64,000 nt of DNA from Salinirubellus litoreus (GTDB taxonomy: Archaea; Halobacteriota; Halobacteria; Halobacteriales; Haloarculaceae). The translations under genes and the position numbers were made by a program. The notes beneath the pieces are model-generated. The model was not told where the DNA came from. It searched no databases and was given only the letters and a program-made list of their open reading frames with translations. Of this stretch, positions 26,255-33,925 are shown in pieces. Position 1 is the stretch's first letter. Each line of letters begins with the position of its first letter. The stretch covers positions 3,968,001 through 4,032,000 of the forward strand of contig NZ_CP147841.1 of assembly GCF_037335815.1 (NCBI RefSeq), written 5' to 3'.

Positions 26255-27975
26255 TGTACGTCCTGGCGTTCGACCGGGACTGGACGGTGGACGTGAATCC
26301 GCATCCACGGCGAGAAGCGGTGCCGCTTGAGTGGGTGCGGTACTGGGCACACGAAGCCGGTCATGAAGTCTGGGCGATCGGGAATCAGGACCTCGTCGAG
26401 GAAGCAGACATCCCGGGCACAGTGGAGTCAATTCGGCGGCGTGACGGGCACATCGATGCGCTCGGTGAGCAGGACGAGTACGGGTACTACGAGTGGTGGC
26501 CTGAACGTGAAGAACGCCTCCGCATTATCGCGGAATTGTTCCCGGATGCTGAGGGGTACATCGCCGTGGATGATCTCGATTTGGGGCACGTCGATAGCTG
26601 GGAGCACTACCACGCGTGGGACTTCGTCGAGTATGTCCGGCGAGGAGAACTCGGGGTTTCAGCACCGCCCTCAACTGATCTGAGTCCGGATGGCGGGTTT
26701 GAATCGGGGGACGCAGTTCGAGACGTTCTTGCTGACGGGTACGTGTTTGAGCTCACACACCGGACGGACGGTGAACGGAAGACGCATCTCGTCACGCATT
26801 TCGAACCGGATCGTCCGTCGATGACGCCGTTGAAAGGCCCGCCAGCGTTTTGGTTCGAGACTGTTGGGAACGATGAGCGGTTCTCCGTTCGTCTCCCCGA
26901 GATTGAGGCGTTGCATCCTGTCCCGTACGAGCGCCTCGCTGACCCGCTAGCGGGGGCGGCGTTCACGGCGGTTCGAAAACAGCTCGAAGATGACGCTGCG
27001 TCGGTGGGTGAGGAACTGCTCCGGACGATGCTGTCTGATGCGGCAGCGGACGCGGCGAACGTGGATCGTCGTGAAGCGCTTCGCCTGGCGATGGCTGCAG
27101 TGGAGCACTGTGACGATTTTCGAGAGGTCGCCGTCGATGTCACGTTCGACTTACTTGCTGACGAGCCGTCGGCGCTCGATCGAGCGGCGCTCAACGCACT
27201 GCATAAAGCTGCGACGGTCAACCCCACGGTGCTGAAAGATCACGTTGGTGGCCTGGCAGCCTACGCGAGTCAGAACTCTATGTACCGGGCAGCCGCGACG
27301 CATTGCTTGATGGAGTTGGCGGAAGCTGCCCCGGCGAGTGTTCTCGACGCAGTTCCCGCGTTGGAAGCGGCGGCAACGGCGGAGACGAAGGCAACACAGA
27401 GTTATGCGGTGTACGCACTCTCCTGCGTCGCGGAAGCGTATCCTGAAGAGGTGTTCCCCGCGATCGCTGTCTTGATTGAGGCAATGCAGAGTGAGGATGA
27501 GACGACGCAGACGAATGCGTTAGCGGCGCTGGGGAAGGTCGCATCGAACTATCCGAACGCTGCTGAACCCATCGTGGACGAGTTAGTGACGGTACTGGAC
27601 GCTGACGCGAAACGCGTTCGGAATAATGCGGTCGGGCTGCTCGGTGACCTCGCACAGGAACATCCGGCGGTCGTGGTCGAGTATGCTGATCAGATCGCGG
27701 CCCAGCTTGCAGACAACAATATTCAGGCACGGGTGAATGCCTCGGTAGCACTTCAGCAAGCAGGTGAGGCAGATCCGGCTGCGATTCGAGCACAACAGGA
27801 TCGGTTAGAGGCTGCGTTGAAGGATCCGAGTCCGGCAGTCCGGGCGAACGTGTGCTCCTTGATCGGGAACGCGCACGTGAGCGTGCCTATCGAGACGCTC
27901 GAAGAAGTGAAAGAGAACGATTCAGATGAGACAGTACGCGACCGAGCGGGATGGGCGATCTCCCGCTTGAGGTGA
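26251..27975 (+). CDS. HAD-like phosphatase fused to HEAT repeats
   Basis: 574 aa starting at the ATG at 26251. Residues 1-130 look like a HAD domain: motif I FDRDWTVDV, motif II in VWAIGNQDL, and acidic motif IV YIAVDDLDLGH. About 150-235 is a beta-rich segment (YVFELTHRTDGERKTHLVTH, PAFWFETVGNDERFSVRLPE). From about 240 to the end run repeated helix pairs of HEAT type, for example VFPAIAVLIEAMQSEDETTQ, VDELVTVLDADAKRVRNNAV and IRAQQDRLEAALKDPSPAVR. HEAT arrays bind proteins or nucleic acid. Coupled to the ADP-ribosylglycohydrolase, it suggests a joint repair, signalling or defence role (inference). Confidence 0.75.
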   Translation: MMYVLAFDRDWTVDVNPHPRREAVPLEWVRYWAHEAGHEVWAIGNQDLVEEADIPGTVESIRRRDGHIDALGEQDEYGYYEWWPEREERLRIIAELFPDAEGYIAVDDLDLGHVDSWEHYHAWDFVEYVRRGELGVSAPPSTDLSPDGGFESGDAVRDVLADGYVFELTHRTDGERKTHLVTHFEPDRPSMTPLKGPPAFWFETVGNDERFSVRLPEIEALHPVPYERLADPLAGAAFTAVRKQLEDDAASVGEELLRTMLSDAAADAANVDRREALRLAMAAVEHCDDFREVAVDVTFDLLADEPSALDRAALNALHKAATVNPTVLKDHVGGLAAYASQNSMYRAAATHCLMELAEAAPASVLDAVPALEAAATAETKATQSYAVYALSCVAEAYPEEVFPAIAVLIEAMQSEDETTQTNALAALGKVASNYPNAAEPIVDELVTVLDADAKRVRNNAVGLLGDLAQEHPAVVVEYADQIAAQLADNNIQARVNASVALQQAGEADPAAIRAQQDRLEAALKDPSPAVRANVCSLIGNAHVSVPIETLEEVKENDSDETVRDRAGWAISRLR

Positions 27976-28024
27976 GACAGAGGTGGATTAAGTCTGAAGT
28001 GGTAGTGGTGTCGAGTAGGTGCCT

Positions 28025-28053
28025 GATTTAGATTCTATGTACGGTGAGCGGCT
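28025..28053. repeat. 29 bp direct repeat, copy A (abiE operator-like)
   Basis: GATTTAGATTCTATGT followed by ACGGTGAGCGGCT. A near-identical copy lies at 28109-28137. Each contains TAGATTCTA, a palindrome around a central T, as expected for a dimeric repressor site. Confidence 0.6.
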
Positions 28054-28089
28054 GAGGGGCCAACTTTCTTTAGAATACCTCTCAACGGA

Positions 28090-28098
28090 TACCTTTAT
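28090..28098 (+). promoter_or_regulatory. probable abiE promoter TATA box
   Basis: ACCTTTATGC lies between the two 29 bp repeats, about 40-48 nt before the abiEi start codon. Transcription would begin within repeat copy B, so a protein bound there would block it. Confidence 0.45.
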
Positions 28099-28108
28099 GC
28101 AGGCCTCG

Positions 28109-28137
28109 GATTTAGATTCTATGTGTGCTGAGCGGCT
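28109..28137. repeat. 29 bp direct repeat, copy B (abuts abiEi start)
   Basis: GATTTAGATTCTATGT followed by GTGCTGAGCGGCT, 84 bp from copy A. It ends on the base before the ATG of abiEi, covering the predicted transcription start and leader. AbiEi antitoxins are known to repress their own promoters by binding repeats, so this is the likely operator. Confidence 0.55.
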
Positions 28138-28971
28138 ATGGAACCAACAAACGACGAAGAAATTCAACGAAAAAGCCTGTCGACACGTGAGTCACAGGCA
28201 CTGTCACGGCTCGCCAGCGAGGGCCGACAGATTATCACCATTAGTGACATCGCGGATGTGCTCGATATCCCGCGGAAATCGGCAAAGGACACGGCGTATG
28301 CGCTCAAGGAGAAGGGGTGGCTTGAGCGGATTGCCCACGGGAGGTATCTGATTTTGCCACTCGCTGCGGGTGAGAACGCCGTGTACACCGAGCACGAGTT
28401 CGTGATCGCGTCCGCTCTCGTAGAGCCGATGTACATTGGGTACTGGAGTGCGCTGAATCATCACGGGCTGACAGAGCAACTGTCTCGGACGGTGTACATT
28501 GTGACGACAGAGCGCGCTCAAGAGCGTGACATCCACGGCGTGACGTATCGACCGGTGACCGTCACCGGGCAGAAATTCTTCGGGTATCAACCGACTGCAG
28601 TCGGGTCAAATCAGGTGAACATTTCGAGCATCGAGAAGACACTGGTCGACTGTGCCGACCATCCAGAGTTCTGCGGCGGTATCGGTGAGCTTGCGAAGGC
28701 AATGCAGAACGCTGTCGACACGCGATGTTCATGGGACTGTGTTGTCGAATACCTGCGACGCGTCGGGAATGGGGCGGCAACGAAACGGATCGTCTACCTT
28801 GCCGATCAGTTGGACATCACCCTGCCAGAGTACGAAGACCTCGTCGAGAACTTCACGACCGGATACCCGCTGCTTGATCCGACGAGAGCAGCGACGGGAA
28901 CCAGAGACAGTACGTACCAGCTCCGTCTGAACACGACTCCCGAATCGGTTTTCCCGGATGGGGACTCATGA
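28138..28971 (+). CDS. abiEi: AbiEi-type antitoxin (type IV toxin-antitoxin)
   Basis: 277 aa. The N-terminal winged helix (LSTRESQALSRLASEGRQII through YALKEKGWLERIAHGRYLIL) ends in the hallmark LERIxRGxYxL-like element. The AbiEi middle domain follows: VYTEHEFVIASALVEPMYIG, YWSALNHHGLTEQ and VYIVTTERAQERDIHGVTYR. SSIEKTLVDCADHPEFCGGI is the conserved core of this family. AbiEi neutralises AbiEii and represses the operon. The gene is preceded by two 29 bp repeats and overlaps abiEii by 4 nt. Confidence 0.9.
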   Translation: MEPTNDEEIQRKSLSTRESQALSRLASEGRQIITISDIADVLDIPRKSAKDTAYALKEKGWLERIAHGRYLILPLAAGENAVYTEHEFVIASALVEPMYIGYWSALNHHGLTEQLSRTVYIVTTERAQERDIHGVTYRPVTVTGQKFFGYQPTAVGSNQVNISSIEKTLVDCADHPEFCGGIGELAKAMQNAVDTRCSWDCVVEYLRRVGNGAATKRIVYLADQLDITLPEYEDLVENFTTGYPLLDPTRAATGTRDSTYQLRLNTTPESVFPDGDS

Positions 28972-29756
28972 TTACCGACGCGCAACTACGACGGGTAGCC
29001 AGAGAGCTGGGCGTTCGCCTCGGCTACGCGGAGAAAAACTACGTCAATTCGTGGATTCTGTGGGCGATCTACACGAGTTCTTACGGTGACAACCTACTGT
29101 TCAAAGGTGGAACCGCGCTCAGCAAGCTGTACTTCCCGGAGACGTGGCGCTACTCGGAAGATCTTGACTTCGGTGTCGAGGGAGAGTATCACGGAACCAA
29201 ATCGGAGTTGCGAGACACATTGGAAGACGCGGCCAGAGCATCTGGTATCGATTTCGAGGTGACCAAGCACCGCGAGCTGCAGAAAGAAGCGTATCCGACG
29301 CATTACGTCGATATCGACATCCAGTACAACGCTGTGCTCGGTCACAAGAACACGACGAGTCTGGACGTGATGATCGACGAATACGTTGCGTTCGCTTCGG
29401 TAAGCCATCGCCACAGCTACGAGGATGTCCCTGGATTCGAGGTGACCGCGTACAGTCTGGAGGAGATCTTCGCGGAGAAGTTGCGGGCGCTCTATCAGCG
29501 GTCACAGGCTCGTGATTACTACGACCTGTATCGAATGATTACGGAAGCCGACATCGACGATTCGGTGATCCTTCCGGCATTTTCGCGGAAGTGTGAGCAC
29601 GACGGTCTGGACATTGATCTTCGGGACGGGCTTCCCGGAGAGAAACGAGATGAGATCCGTGACGGCTGGCAGAATACGCTTCCTGATTTGGTTGCTGACC
29701 TCCCAGAGTTCGACCAGGTCTACGAAGCACTCGACGACTATGTCGATTCGCTATAG
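28968..29756 (+). CDS. abiEii: AbiEii/AbiGii family nucleotidyltransferase toxin
   Basis: 262 aa. The nucleotidyltransferase signature is FKGGTALSKLY at about 46-55 followed by YSEDLDFGV (catalytic Asp-x-Asp at 65-67). The family motif EEIFAEKLRALYQRSQARDY lies near 165-184. AbiEii enzymes transfer nucleotides to tRNA or other targets to halt growth, giving phage resistance or element maintenance. The ATG overlaps the abiEi stop. The final codons CTA-TAG lie inside the left end of MITE copy 2, so the stop codon belongs to the inserted element. Confidence 0.9.
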   Translation: MITDAQLRRVARELGVRLGYAEKNYVNSWILWAIYTSSYGDNLLFKGGTALSKLYFPETWRYSEDLDFGVEGEYHGTKSELRDTLEDAARASGIDFEVTKHRELQKEAYPTHYVDIDIQYNAVLGHKNTTSLDVMIDEYVAFASVSHRHSYEDVPGFEVTAYSLEEIFAEKLRALYQRSQARDYYDLYRMITEADIDDSVILPAFSRKCEHDGLDIDLRDGLPGEKRDEIRDGWQNTLPDLVADLPEFDQVYEALDDYVDSL

Positions 29757-29836
29757 TAGCGTTTGGAAGTCTTTACTCACGGACGGGGGGAGCGTCCCCG
29801 TCCGGCGTGTGTCATCGGTTCCAAACGCTACTATAG
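29751..29836. mobile_element. MITE-like inverted-repeat element, copy 2
   Basis: 86 bp with perfect 17 bp inverted ends: CTATAGTAGCGTTTGGA at 29751-29767 and TCCAAACGCTACTATAG at 29820-29836. It is about 93% identical to copy 1 at 14634, including the inner GGACGGGG/CCCCGTCC stem. It supplies the stop codon of abiEii and lies between the 3' ends of abiEii and the convergent PIN-like gene. No ORF inside. Confidence 0.8.
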
Positions 29837-29908
29837 TAGACGAATAAATGCCTGCGTGATACGCGCTATTCGTCCGTGTCAGCCTACGGTTCGAACGTTC
29901 TGACCCGG

Positions 29909-30976
29909 TCAATACGTAGCACCAAGGATGGTGAGATCCCGTTCTAGGTGGGGTTCGATTTTGGGACTCCGACAGTCGAGATCAAGTTGTTCGTGTTGCC
30001 AGTGTCGACCGTCCTTCCCGTTCCAGACGCCGTAGACGCTCACTTTTGGAAGCCGGATGACGCCGAACAGGATGGCGAGGTAATAGAGGAGTTCGGCTGC
30101 TTGCGTCCATGAGTCTGTGGCTTTCCGTGGGATGTCGATCGGGTAGTCGATGTGCTGTGCCGGGACGCCAGCGTCGATGCTTCGCTCAACGAACCCGTGA
30201 TCGTTGCCGAGTAACACCGCTTGCTTCCTGCTGTTTTGGTTGTACTCCTTGTAGGCGGTGACAATAGCTTCATCTCCGGTATCACACTCGATGATGTCGG
30301 CTGTCCGGTTGGTTCGGAGACGGCGGTATTCGTACAGGCCGAGGAATCCTTCGCGGTTCGCGCCAGCTGGCTGGTTATCTAGGCGAGCGAATTCCTCACC
30401 GAACGCCTTCGTCAACTCGTGCGTGTTGTATTGTTTGAAGTGCCAGTCTAATTCTTCTTTGACACCCGTGGCGAGCGCGTACCCGTTGGTTGGTCGTCGA
30501 TCACGGTCGTCAGTAGCTCCTGTTTCACTGTCGATCCCGAGGACTTCTGGGAGTCGCCACGCGATGATGTTCGCGTCTACACCGAGCACGACAGGGTCGT
30601 GACCGGCTTCGAGATCAGCGTAGCCGTGGCGCTGGATGAACTCCTTGACAGCGTCGTGGTTGTTGAGTGGGACGTGGCCGCTGGCGATCATCGTCCGGGT
30701 GTACGTCTCGGCGTCTGGGAGATCGTTGTCGGCAGGTTCTCCGTGCTTGGCAGGAATCGCTTCACGGTTGTCCTGGTACGTCATCGTTCCCTGCGTGAAC
30801 CGGACTGTTGCTTGCCCATCGTTCTCCAGAGTGATTTGGACGAGTTCGCCGATGCCCTCGCAGGGATGTTTAACGGCGATTGATTCGACGCCCTGATGGT
30901 AGAGGGCGTTAAGAAGGACGAACTCGACCGCGACGGGTCGGTGTCGCCCCGGAGCGGCGGTATCCGGTGTGGTCAC
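29909..30976 (-). CDS. PIN-like nuclease-domain protein at island edge, start uncertain
   Basis: The longest sensible frame uses the GTG at 30976, which overlaps the thioesterase stop (GTGA), giving 355 aa. The first 15 or so codons are high-GC host-like and the rest island-like, so the N-terminus may be chimeric or truncated; an in-frame ATG gives MTYQDNREAIPAKHG from residue 65. A PIN-like acidic set is visible: VLGVDANIIAW (Asp134), GVKEELDW (Glu174/175), CDTGDEAIV (Asp232, Asp235) and LLGNDHGF (Asp259). Probably an RNase-like domain; no named family recognised. Confidence 0.55.
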   Translation of the reverse strand: MTTPDTAAPGRHRPVAVEFVLLNALYHQGVESIAVKHPCEGIGELVQITLENDGQATVRFTQGTMTYQDNREAIPAKHGEPADNDLPDAETYTRTMIASGHVPLNNHDAVKEFIQRHGYADLEAGHDPVVLGVDANIIAWRLPEVLGIDSETGATDDRDRRPTNGYALATGVKEELDWHFKQYNTHELTKAFGEEFARLDNQPAGANREGFLGLYEYRRLRTNRTADIIECDTGDEAIVTAYKEYNQNSRKQAVLLGNDHGFVERSIDAGVPAQHIDYPIDIPRKATDSWTQAAELLYYLAILFGVIRLPKVSVYGVWNGKDGRHWQHEQLDLDCRSPKIEPHLERDLTILGATY

Positions 30977-31422
30977 CCCTCCGTCTCCTCGTCCGCGTCG
31001 AGCCCCTCGGCCCGGAGTTCCCGGTCGCGGTCGGTCTCGACGGCGAGCTCCGGCACCGCTTGCGGTCGGCCGTCGGCATCGACGGCGACGAAGACGAAGC
31101 AGGACTCGCTCGTCCGCTCGCGCTCGCCGGTCCGGGGCTCCTGGCGGTCGACCCGGAGCCGGACTCTGACGCTCGATCGCCCGGCGTCGTACACCCACGA
31201 CTCGACGACGGCCACGTCGCCGCGAGGGATGGATCGCTCGAAGTTCAGGCTCTCGACGCGGGCGGTGACGCAGGTCTCGCCCGCGAACCGCATCGCCGAC
31301 ATCGCGCCGATCTCGTCCATGAGCATCATCACGATGCCGCCGTGGGCCGTATCGAGGTTGTTCGTCTGGTTGGGCTGTATCCGCTCCCGATTCTCGATGT
31401 ACGTCTCGGTGGGGGTCGTCAC
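30973..31422 (-). CDS. acyl-CoA thioesterase (hotdog fold, cytosolic type)
   Basis: 149 aa from a GTG at 31422. The hotdog motif NNLDTAHGGIVMMLMDEIGA contains the usual N-x-x-G-x-x-H-G-G-x-x-M-x-x-(M/I)-D pattern, and VTARVESLNFERSIPRGDVA is the substrate-strand region of the BACH/YciA family. These enzymes hydrolyse acyl-CoA to free acid and CoA. The C-terminus is acidic (AEGLDADEETEG). Followed by the island-edge PIN-like gene. Confidence 0.88.
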   Translation of the reverse strand: MTTPTETYIENRERIQPNQTNNLDTAHGGIVMMLMDEIGAMSAMRFAGETCVTARVESLNFERSIPRGDVAVVESWVYDAGRSSVRVRLRVDRQEPRTGERERTSESCFVFVAVDADGRPQAVPELAVETDRDRELRAEGLDADEETEG

Positions 31423-31480
31423 GGCACCGGGTCGGGGGCGGCCCGCCGAAAAACTACCGCGGGTCGACCGGAGCGCGTAG

Positions 31481-31870
31481 TCACTCCGGGGACGAACGGA
31501 GCGAGCGAGCGACCGGACCGACGTGGTCGTCGTCCGCGAGCGCGTCGAGGACCGCCTCATGCTCGTCGGCCAGCGAGTAGACCGGTCGACCCTTGCCGAC
31601 CGGTGACTGGTCGCCGACGTTCTCGCGGAGCAGTCCCTCGGCTTCGAGCGCCGTGAGCGCCCTGATGATCCCCTGGCGGGTGATCCCGCCGCCGAACGGG
31701 TCCCCGTCGAGCTCCCCGGCGTGGGCCTCACAGAACTCGCGCACGTCGAACGACCGGGCCGCCGACTCCTCCCGGCCGTCGAGGTCGGCGACGGCCAGTA
31801 ACACGAACCGCTGTAGCGGCGTCGTCGACTCCAGAGCCTGCATGCCCGGCCGTCGGTATCCCTCCGGCAT
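31481..31870 (-). CDS. winged-helix DNA-binding protein
   Basis: 129 aa from the ATG at 31870, which overlaps the HAD phosphatase stop by one base (TGATG). A later ATG at 31843 (MQALESTTPLQRFVLL) is an alternative. A winged helix spans roughly residues 15-95: FVLLAVADLDGREESAARSF, GITRQGIIRALTALEAEGLL (recognition helix) and the wing VGKGRPVYSLAD. Likely a transcription regulator of its operon or of CoA metabolism nearby. It is probably co-transcribed with the HAD gene upstream. Confidence 0.75.
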   Translation of the reverse strand: MPEGYRRPGMQALESTTPLQRFVLLAVADLDGREESAARSFDVREFCEAHAGELDGDPFGGGITRQGIIRALTALEAEGLLRENVGDQSPVGKGRPVYSLADEHEAVLDALADDDHVGPVARSLRSSPE

Positions 31871-32538
31871 CAATCTGCCGACGTCCGGACCAGACCCCGC
31901 AGGTCGCGTAGCGTCGAGAGCTCGTGGGTCGGCGCGACCGACAGCTCGTAGTCCGCTCGGTGGTCACGCCGGAGGAACGCCGAGTCGACGCCCGCCGCGT
32001 GGGCCGCGCGGAGGTCGGACTCGCTGTCACCCACCATCAGCGTCCGCCCGGGGTCGGCGTCGATGGCCGTCATCGCCAGGTCGAGGTAGTGCGTCCCGGG
32101 CTTCTTGCGCTCGACGCCGGCCATCGAGTGCTCGCGCCCGAAGTACGCGTCGAACGCCTCCCGCAGGTCGAGGTGGTCGAGCAGGAACTCGATCGTCTCG
32201 TGCTGGTTCGAGGAGACGATCGCCGTCCGCGCGTCGAGCGACCGGACGACGCCGAGGTCGTCGTACGGCCGCGTGCGGCCCGCACGGACCTCCTCGCGCT
32301 GTGCGAGCGACGCCTCGCGGTCGCGCCGCCGCCAGAAGGCGTCCGGGTCGAGCCCGTGACGCTCGCAGATCTCGCGGACTCGCTCGGGGTCCGCCGCACC
32401 GGAGACGGCCGCGACGTCGGCCGGCTCGGGGTCGATCCCCAGCCCCTCGAACGCCCGCCTGGCCGCCTCGCGGAACACCGGGAGCGAAGGCACCGTCACG
32501 AGGACGCCGTCGTTGTCGAAGACCACCGCGTCGTACAC
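31870..32538 (-). CDS. HAD-superfamily phosphatase (phosphoglycolate phosphatase-like)
   Basis: 222 aa from a GTG at 32538. Upstream residues in the same frame are arginine-rich shadow sequence. Motif I is VVFDNDGVLV (Asp8, Asp10), the cap begins REAARRAFEGLG, motif II is TAIVSSNQHETI, motif III Lys lies in MAGVERKKPGTHYL, and motif IV is TLMVGDSESDLRAAHAAGV. Asn replaces the middle residue of the usual DxDGT. It likely hydrolyses small phosphate esters; the substrate is unknown. Coupled to the downstream winged-helix gene. Confidence 0.87.
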   Translation of the reverse strand: MYDAVVFDNDGVLVTVPSLPVFREAARRAFEGLGIDPEPADVAAVSGAADPERVREICERHGLDPDAFWRRRDREASLAQREEVRAGRTRPYDDLGVVRSLDARTAIVSSNQHETIEFLLDHLDLREAFDAYFGREHSMAGVERKKPGTHYLDLAMTAIDADPGRTLMVGDSESDLRAAHAAGVDSAFLRRDHRADYELSVAPTHELSTLRDLRGLVRTSAD

Positions 32539-32657
32539 ACGATTACCCGCGAGCGGGGTCGACTTGAACCTGCGGTCCCGCCCCGGCGGGCCGGCGTCGT
32601 TCCACGTGCCCCGTTCGGAACCCGACCGCTTACGTCGGTCCTCCGCGAGTCCCGTCC

Positions 32658-33881
32658 ATGACCCGACCACTCGACGGGGTGTCGGTCCTCGAACTGACGA
32701 CGATGATCGCCGGGCCGTACGCGGGACAGATGCTCGGCGATCTCGGGGCGGACGTGGTGAAGATCGAACGGCCGGGGGAGGGGGAACTCGCCCGCGGGCT
32801 CGACCCCCGGGTCGGCGATGAGAGCTTCTACTACCTCACCGCCAACCGGAACAAGCGGGGGCTCGCGCTCGACGTCACCGGTCCCGACGGGAGGGAGGTG
32901 TTCCTCGATCTGGCGGAGTCGGCCGACGTCGTCCTGATGAACTTCCCACCGACGTTCGCAGAGCGGTACGGCATCGACCACGAGACGGTCCGCGAGCGCA
33001 ACCCCGAACTCGTCTACTGCTCGATCTCCGCGTACGGGGCGACCGGCCCCTACCGCGAGGACGCCGGCATCGACACCACCGTGCAGGCACTCAGCGGCGC
33101 GATGTCGATGACCCGCACGGGGGAGACACCACCGATGCGGACCGGTATCCCGATGAACGACGTGTTCGCCTCGCTCTACGCCGTCCAGGGGATACTGACG
33201 GCGCTGTACGACCGCCGGGACTCCGGCGAGGGCGACTTCGTCGACGTGGCGCTCCTCGATGCGGGGGTCGCCGGGCTCACGACGCGGGCGACGTACAGCT
33301 TCGCCACCGGCGAGCCCTACCCCCCGTTCGGCCGCCGACACAACTACTTCGCCCCCGAGGGGGTCTACGAGGTCGCCGACGGCGACGTTCAACTATCCGT
33401 GATAACCGACCGTCACTGGCGGCGGTTCTGTGAGGCCATCGACGAACCCGAACTCGCCGCCGACGAGCGTTTCGAGGAGGTCAACCGCCGGGTGTCGAAC
33501 CAGGAGGCGCTCGACGAGCAGCTGGTCGATCTGCTTGCCGACTGGGAGGTCGACGAGCTCGTCGCCGCGCTCCGCGAGGCCGGCGTCCCCGCGGGACGGG
33601 TCAACGACACTCTCTCGGTGTGGGAGCACCCGCAGGTGCGGGCGCGGGAGATGCGCCGGACGATGGAGCACCCCGACGCCGGCGAGGTCGACACGCTCGG
33701 CTTCCCCGTCAAGTACGACCGCCTCGAACCGGGGATCGACCGCCACCCGCCGCGGCTCGGCGAGCACACCGAGGAGGTACTCGAAGCTCGGGGTTACAGC
33801 GCCGCGGAGATCGACGAACTCCGGGAGCGGGGGTCGATACGGGTGGATGGGACGGAGCAGGGCGACGACCGGTCGGGGTAG
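32658..33881 (+). CDS. CaiB/BaiF family (class III) CoA transferase
   Basis: 407 aa. N-terminal LDGVSVLELTTMIAGPYAGQMLGDLGADVVKIERPG is the typical family opening. YYLTANRNKRGLALDVTGPDGREVFLDL follows, then NPELVYCSISAYGATGPYRE and the catalytic-Asp segment corresponding to AGIDTTVQALSGAMSMTR. The enzyme moves CoA between carboxylic acids. It is divergent from the HAD phosphatase gene with a shared region of about 120 bp. The exact substrates cannot be told from sequence. Confidence 0.92.
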   Translation: MTRPLDGVSVLELTTMIAGPYAGQMLGDLGADVVKIERPGEGELARGLDPRVGDESFYYLTANRNKRGLALDVTGPDGREVFLDLAESADVVLMNFPPTFAERYGIDHETVRERNPELVYCSISAYGATGPYREDAGIDTTVQALSGAMSMTRTGETPPMRTGIPMNDVFASLYAVQGILTALYDRRDSGEGDFVDVALLDAGVAGLTTRATYSFATGEPYPPFGRRHNYFAPEGVYEVADGDVQLSVITDRHWRRFCEAIDEPELAADERFEEVNRRVSNQEALDEQLVDLLADWEVDELVAALREAGVPAGRVNDTLSVWEHPQVRAREMRRTMEHPDAGEVDTLGFPVKYDRLEPGIDRHPPRLGEHTEEVLEARGYSAAEIDELRERGSIRVDGTEQGDDRSG

Positions 33882-33925
33882 CATCCGGGCCGAGGCGTCC
33901 ACCGGACGGCCCGGGAGCGACGGGC

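Larger units (their letters stand above)
22978..30930. mobile_element. accessory island at tRNA-Phe (no integrase seen)
   Basis: From the base after tRNA-Phe to about 30,930 the base composition falls and codon use changes (many A/T third positions) against both flanks. Contents: winged-helix-like protein, DUF234-type ATPase, small acidic protein, ADP-ribosylglycohydrolase, HAD-HEAT protein, AbiEi/AbiEii, a MITE-like element and a PIN-like gene. No integrase or transposase gene is visible, and I could not find a clear copy of the tRNA 3' end at the right side. It may therefore be a decayed or integrase-less element. A palindrome ACGCCCT/AGGGCGT at 30889-30910 marks the right edge region. Confidence 0.65.

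Noticed and set aside
27976..28351. ORF with repeated DLDSM...ERL peptides before abiEi
   Set aside because: The peptide repeat is just the translation of the 29 bp operator-like DNA repeats, out of frame with abiEi.
22978..30930. CRISPR array or cas genes in the island
   Set aside because: No regularly spaced repeats and no Cas-like proteins were seen.
30880..30975. Copy of the tRNA-Phe 3' end as right attachment site
   Set aside because: CCGGAGCGGCGGTATCC only weakly resembles the tRNA end; no continuous match of useful length.
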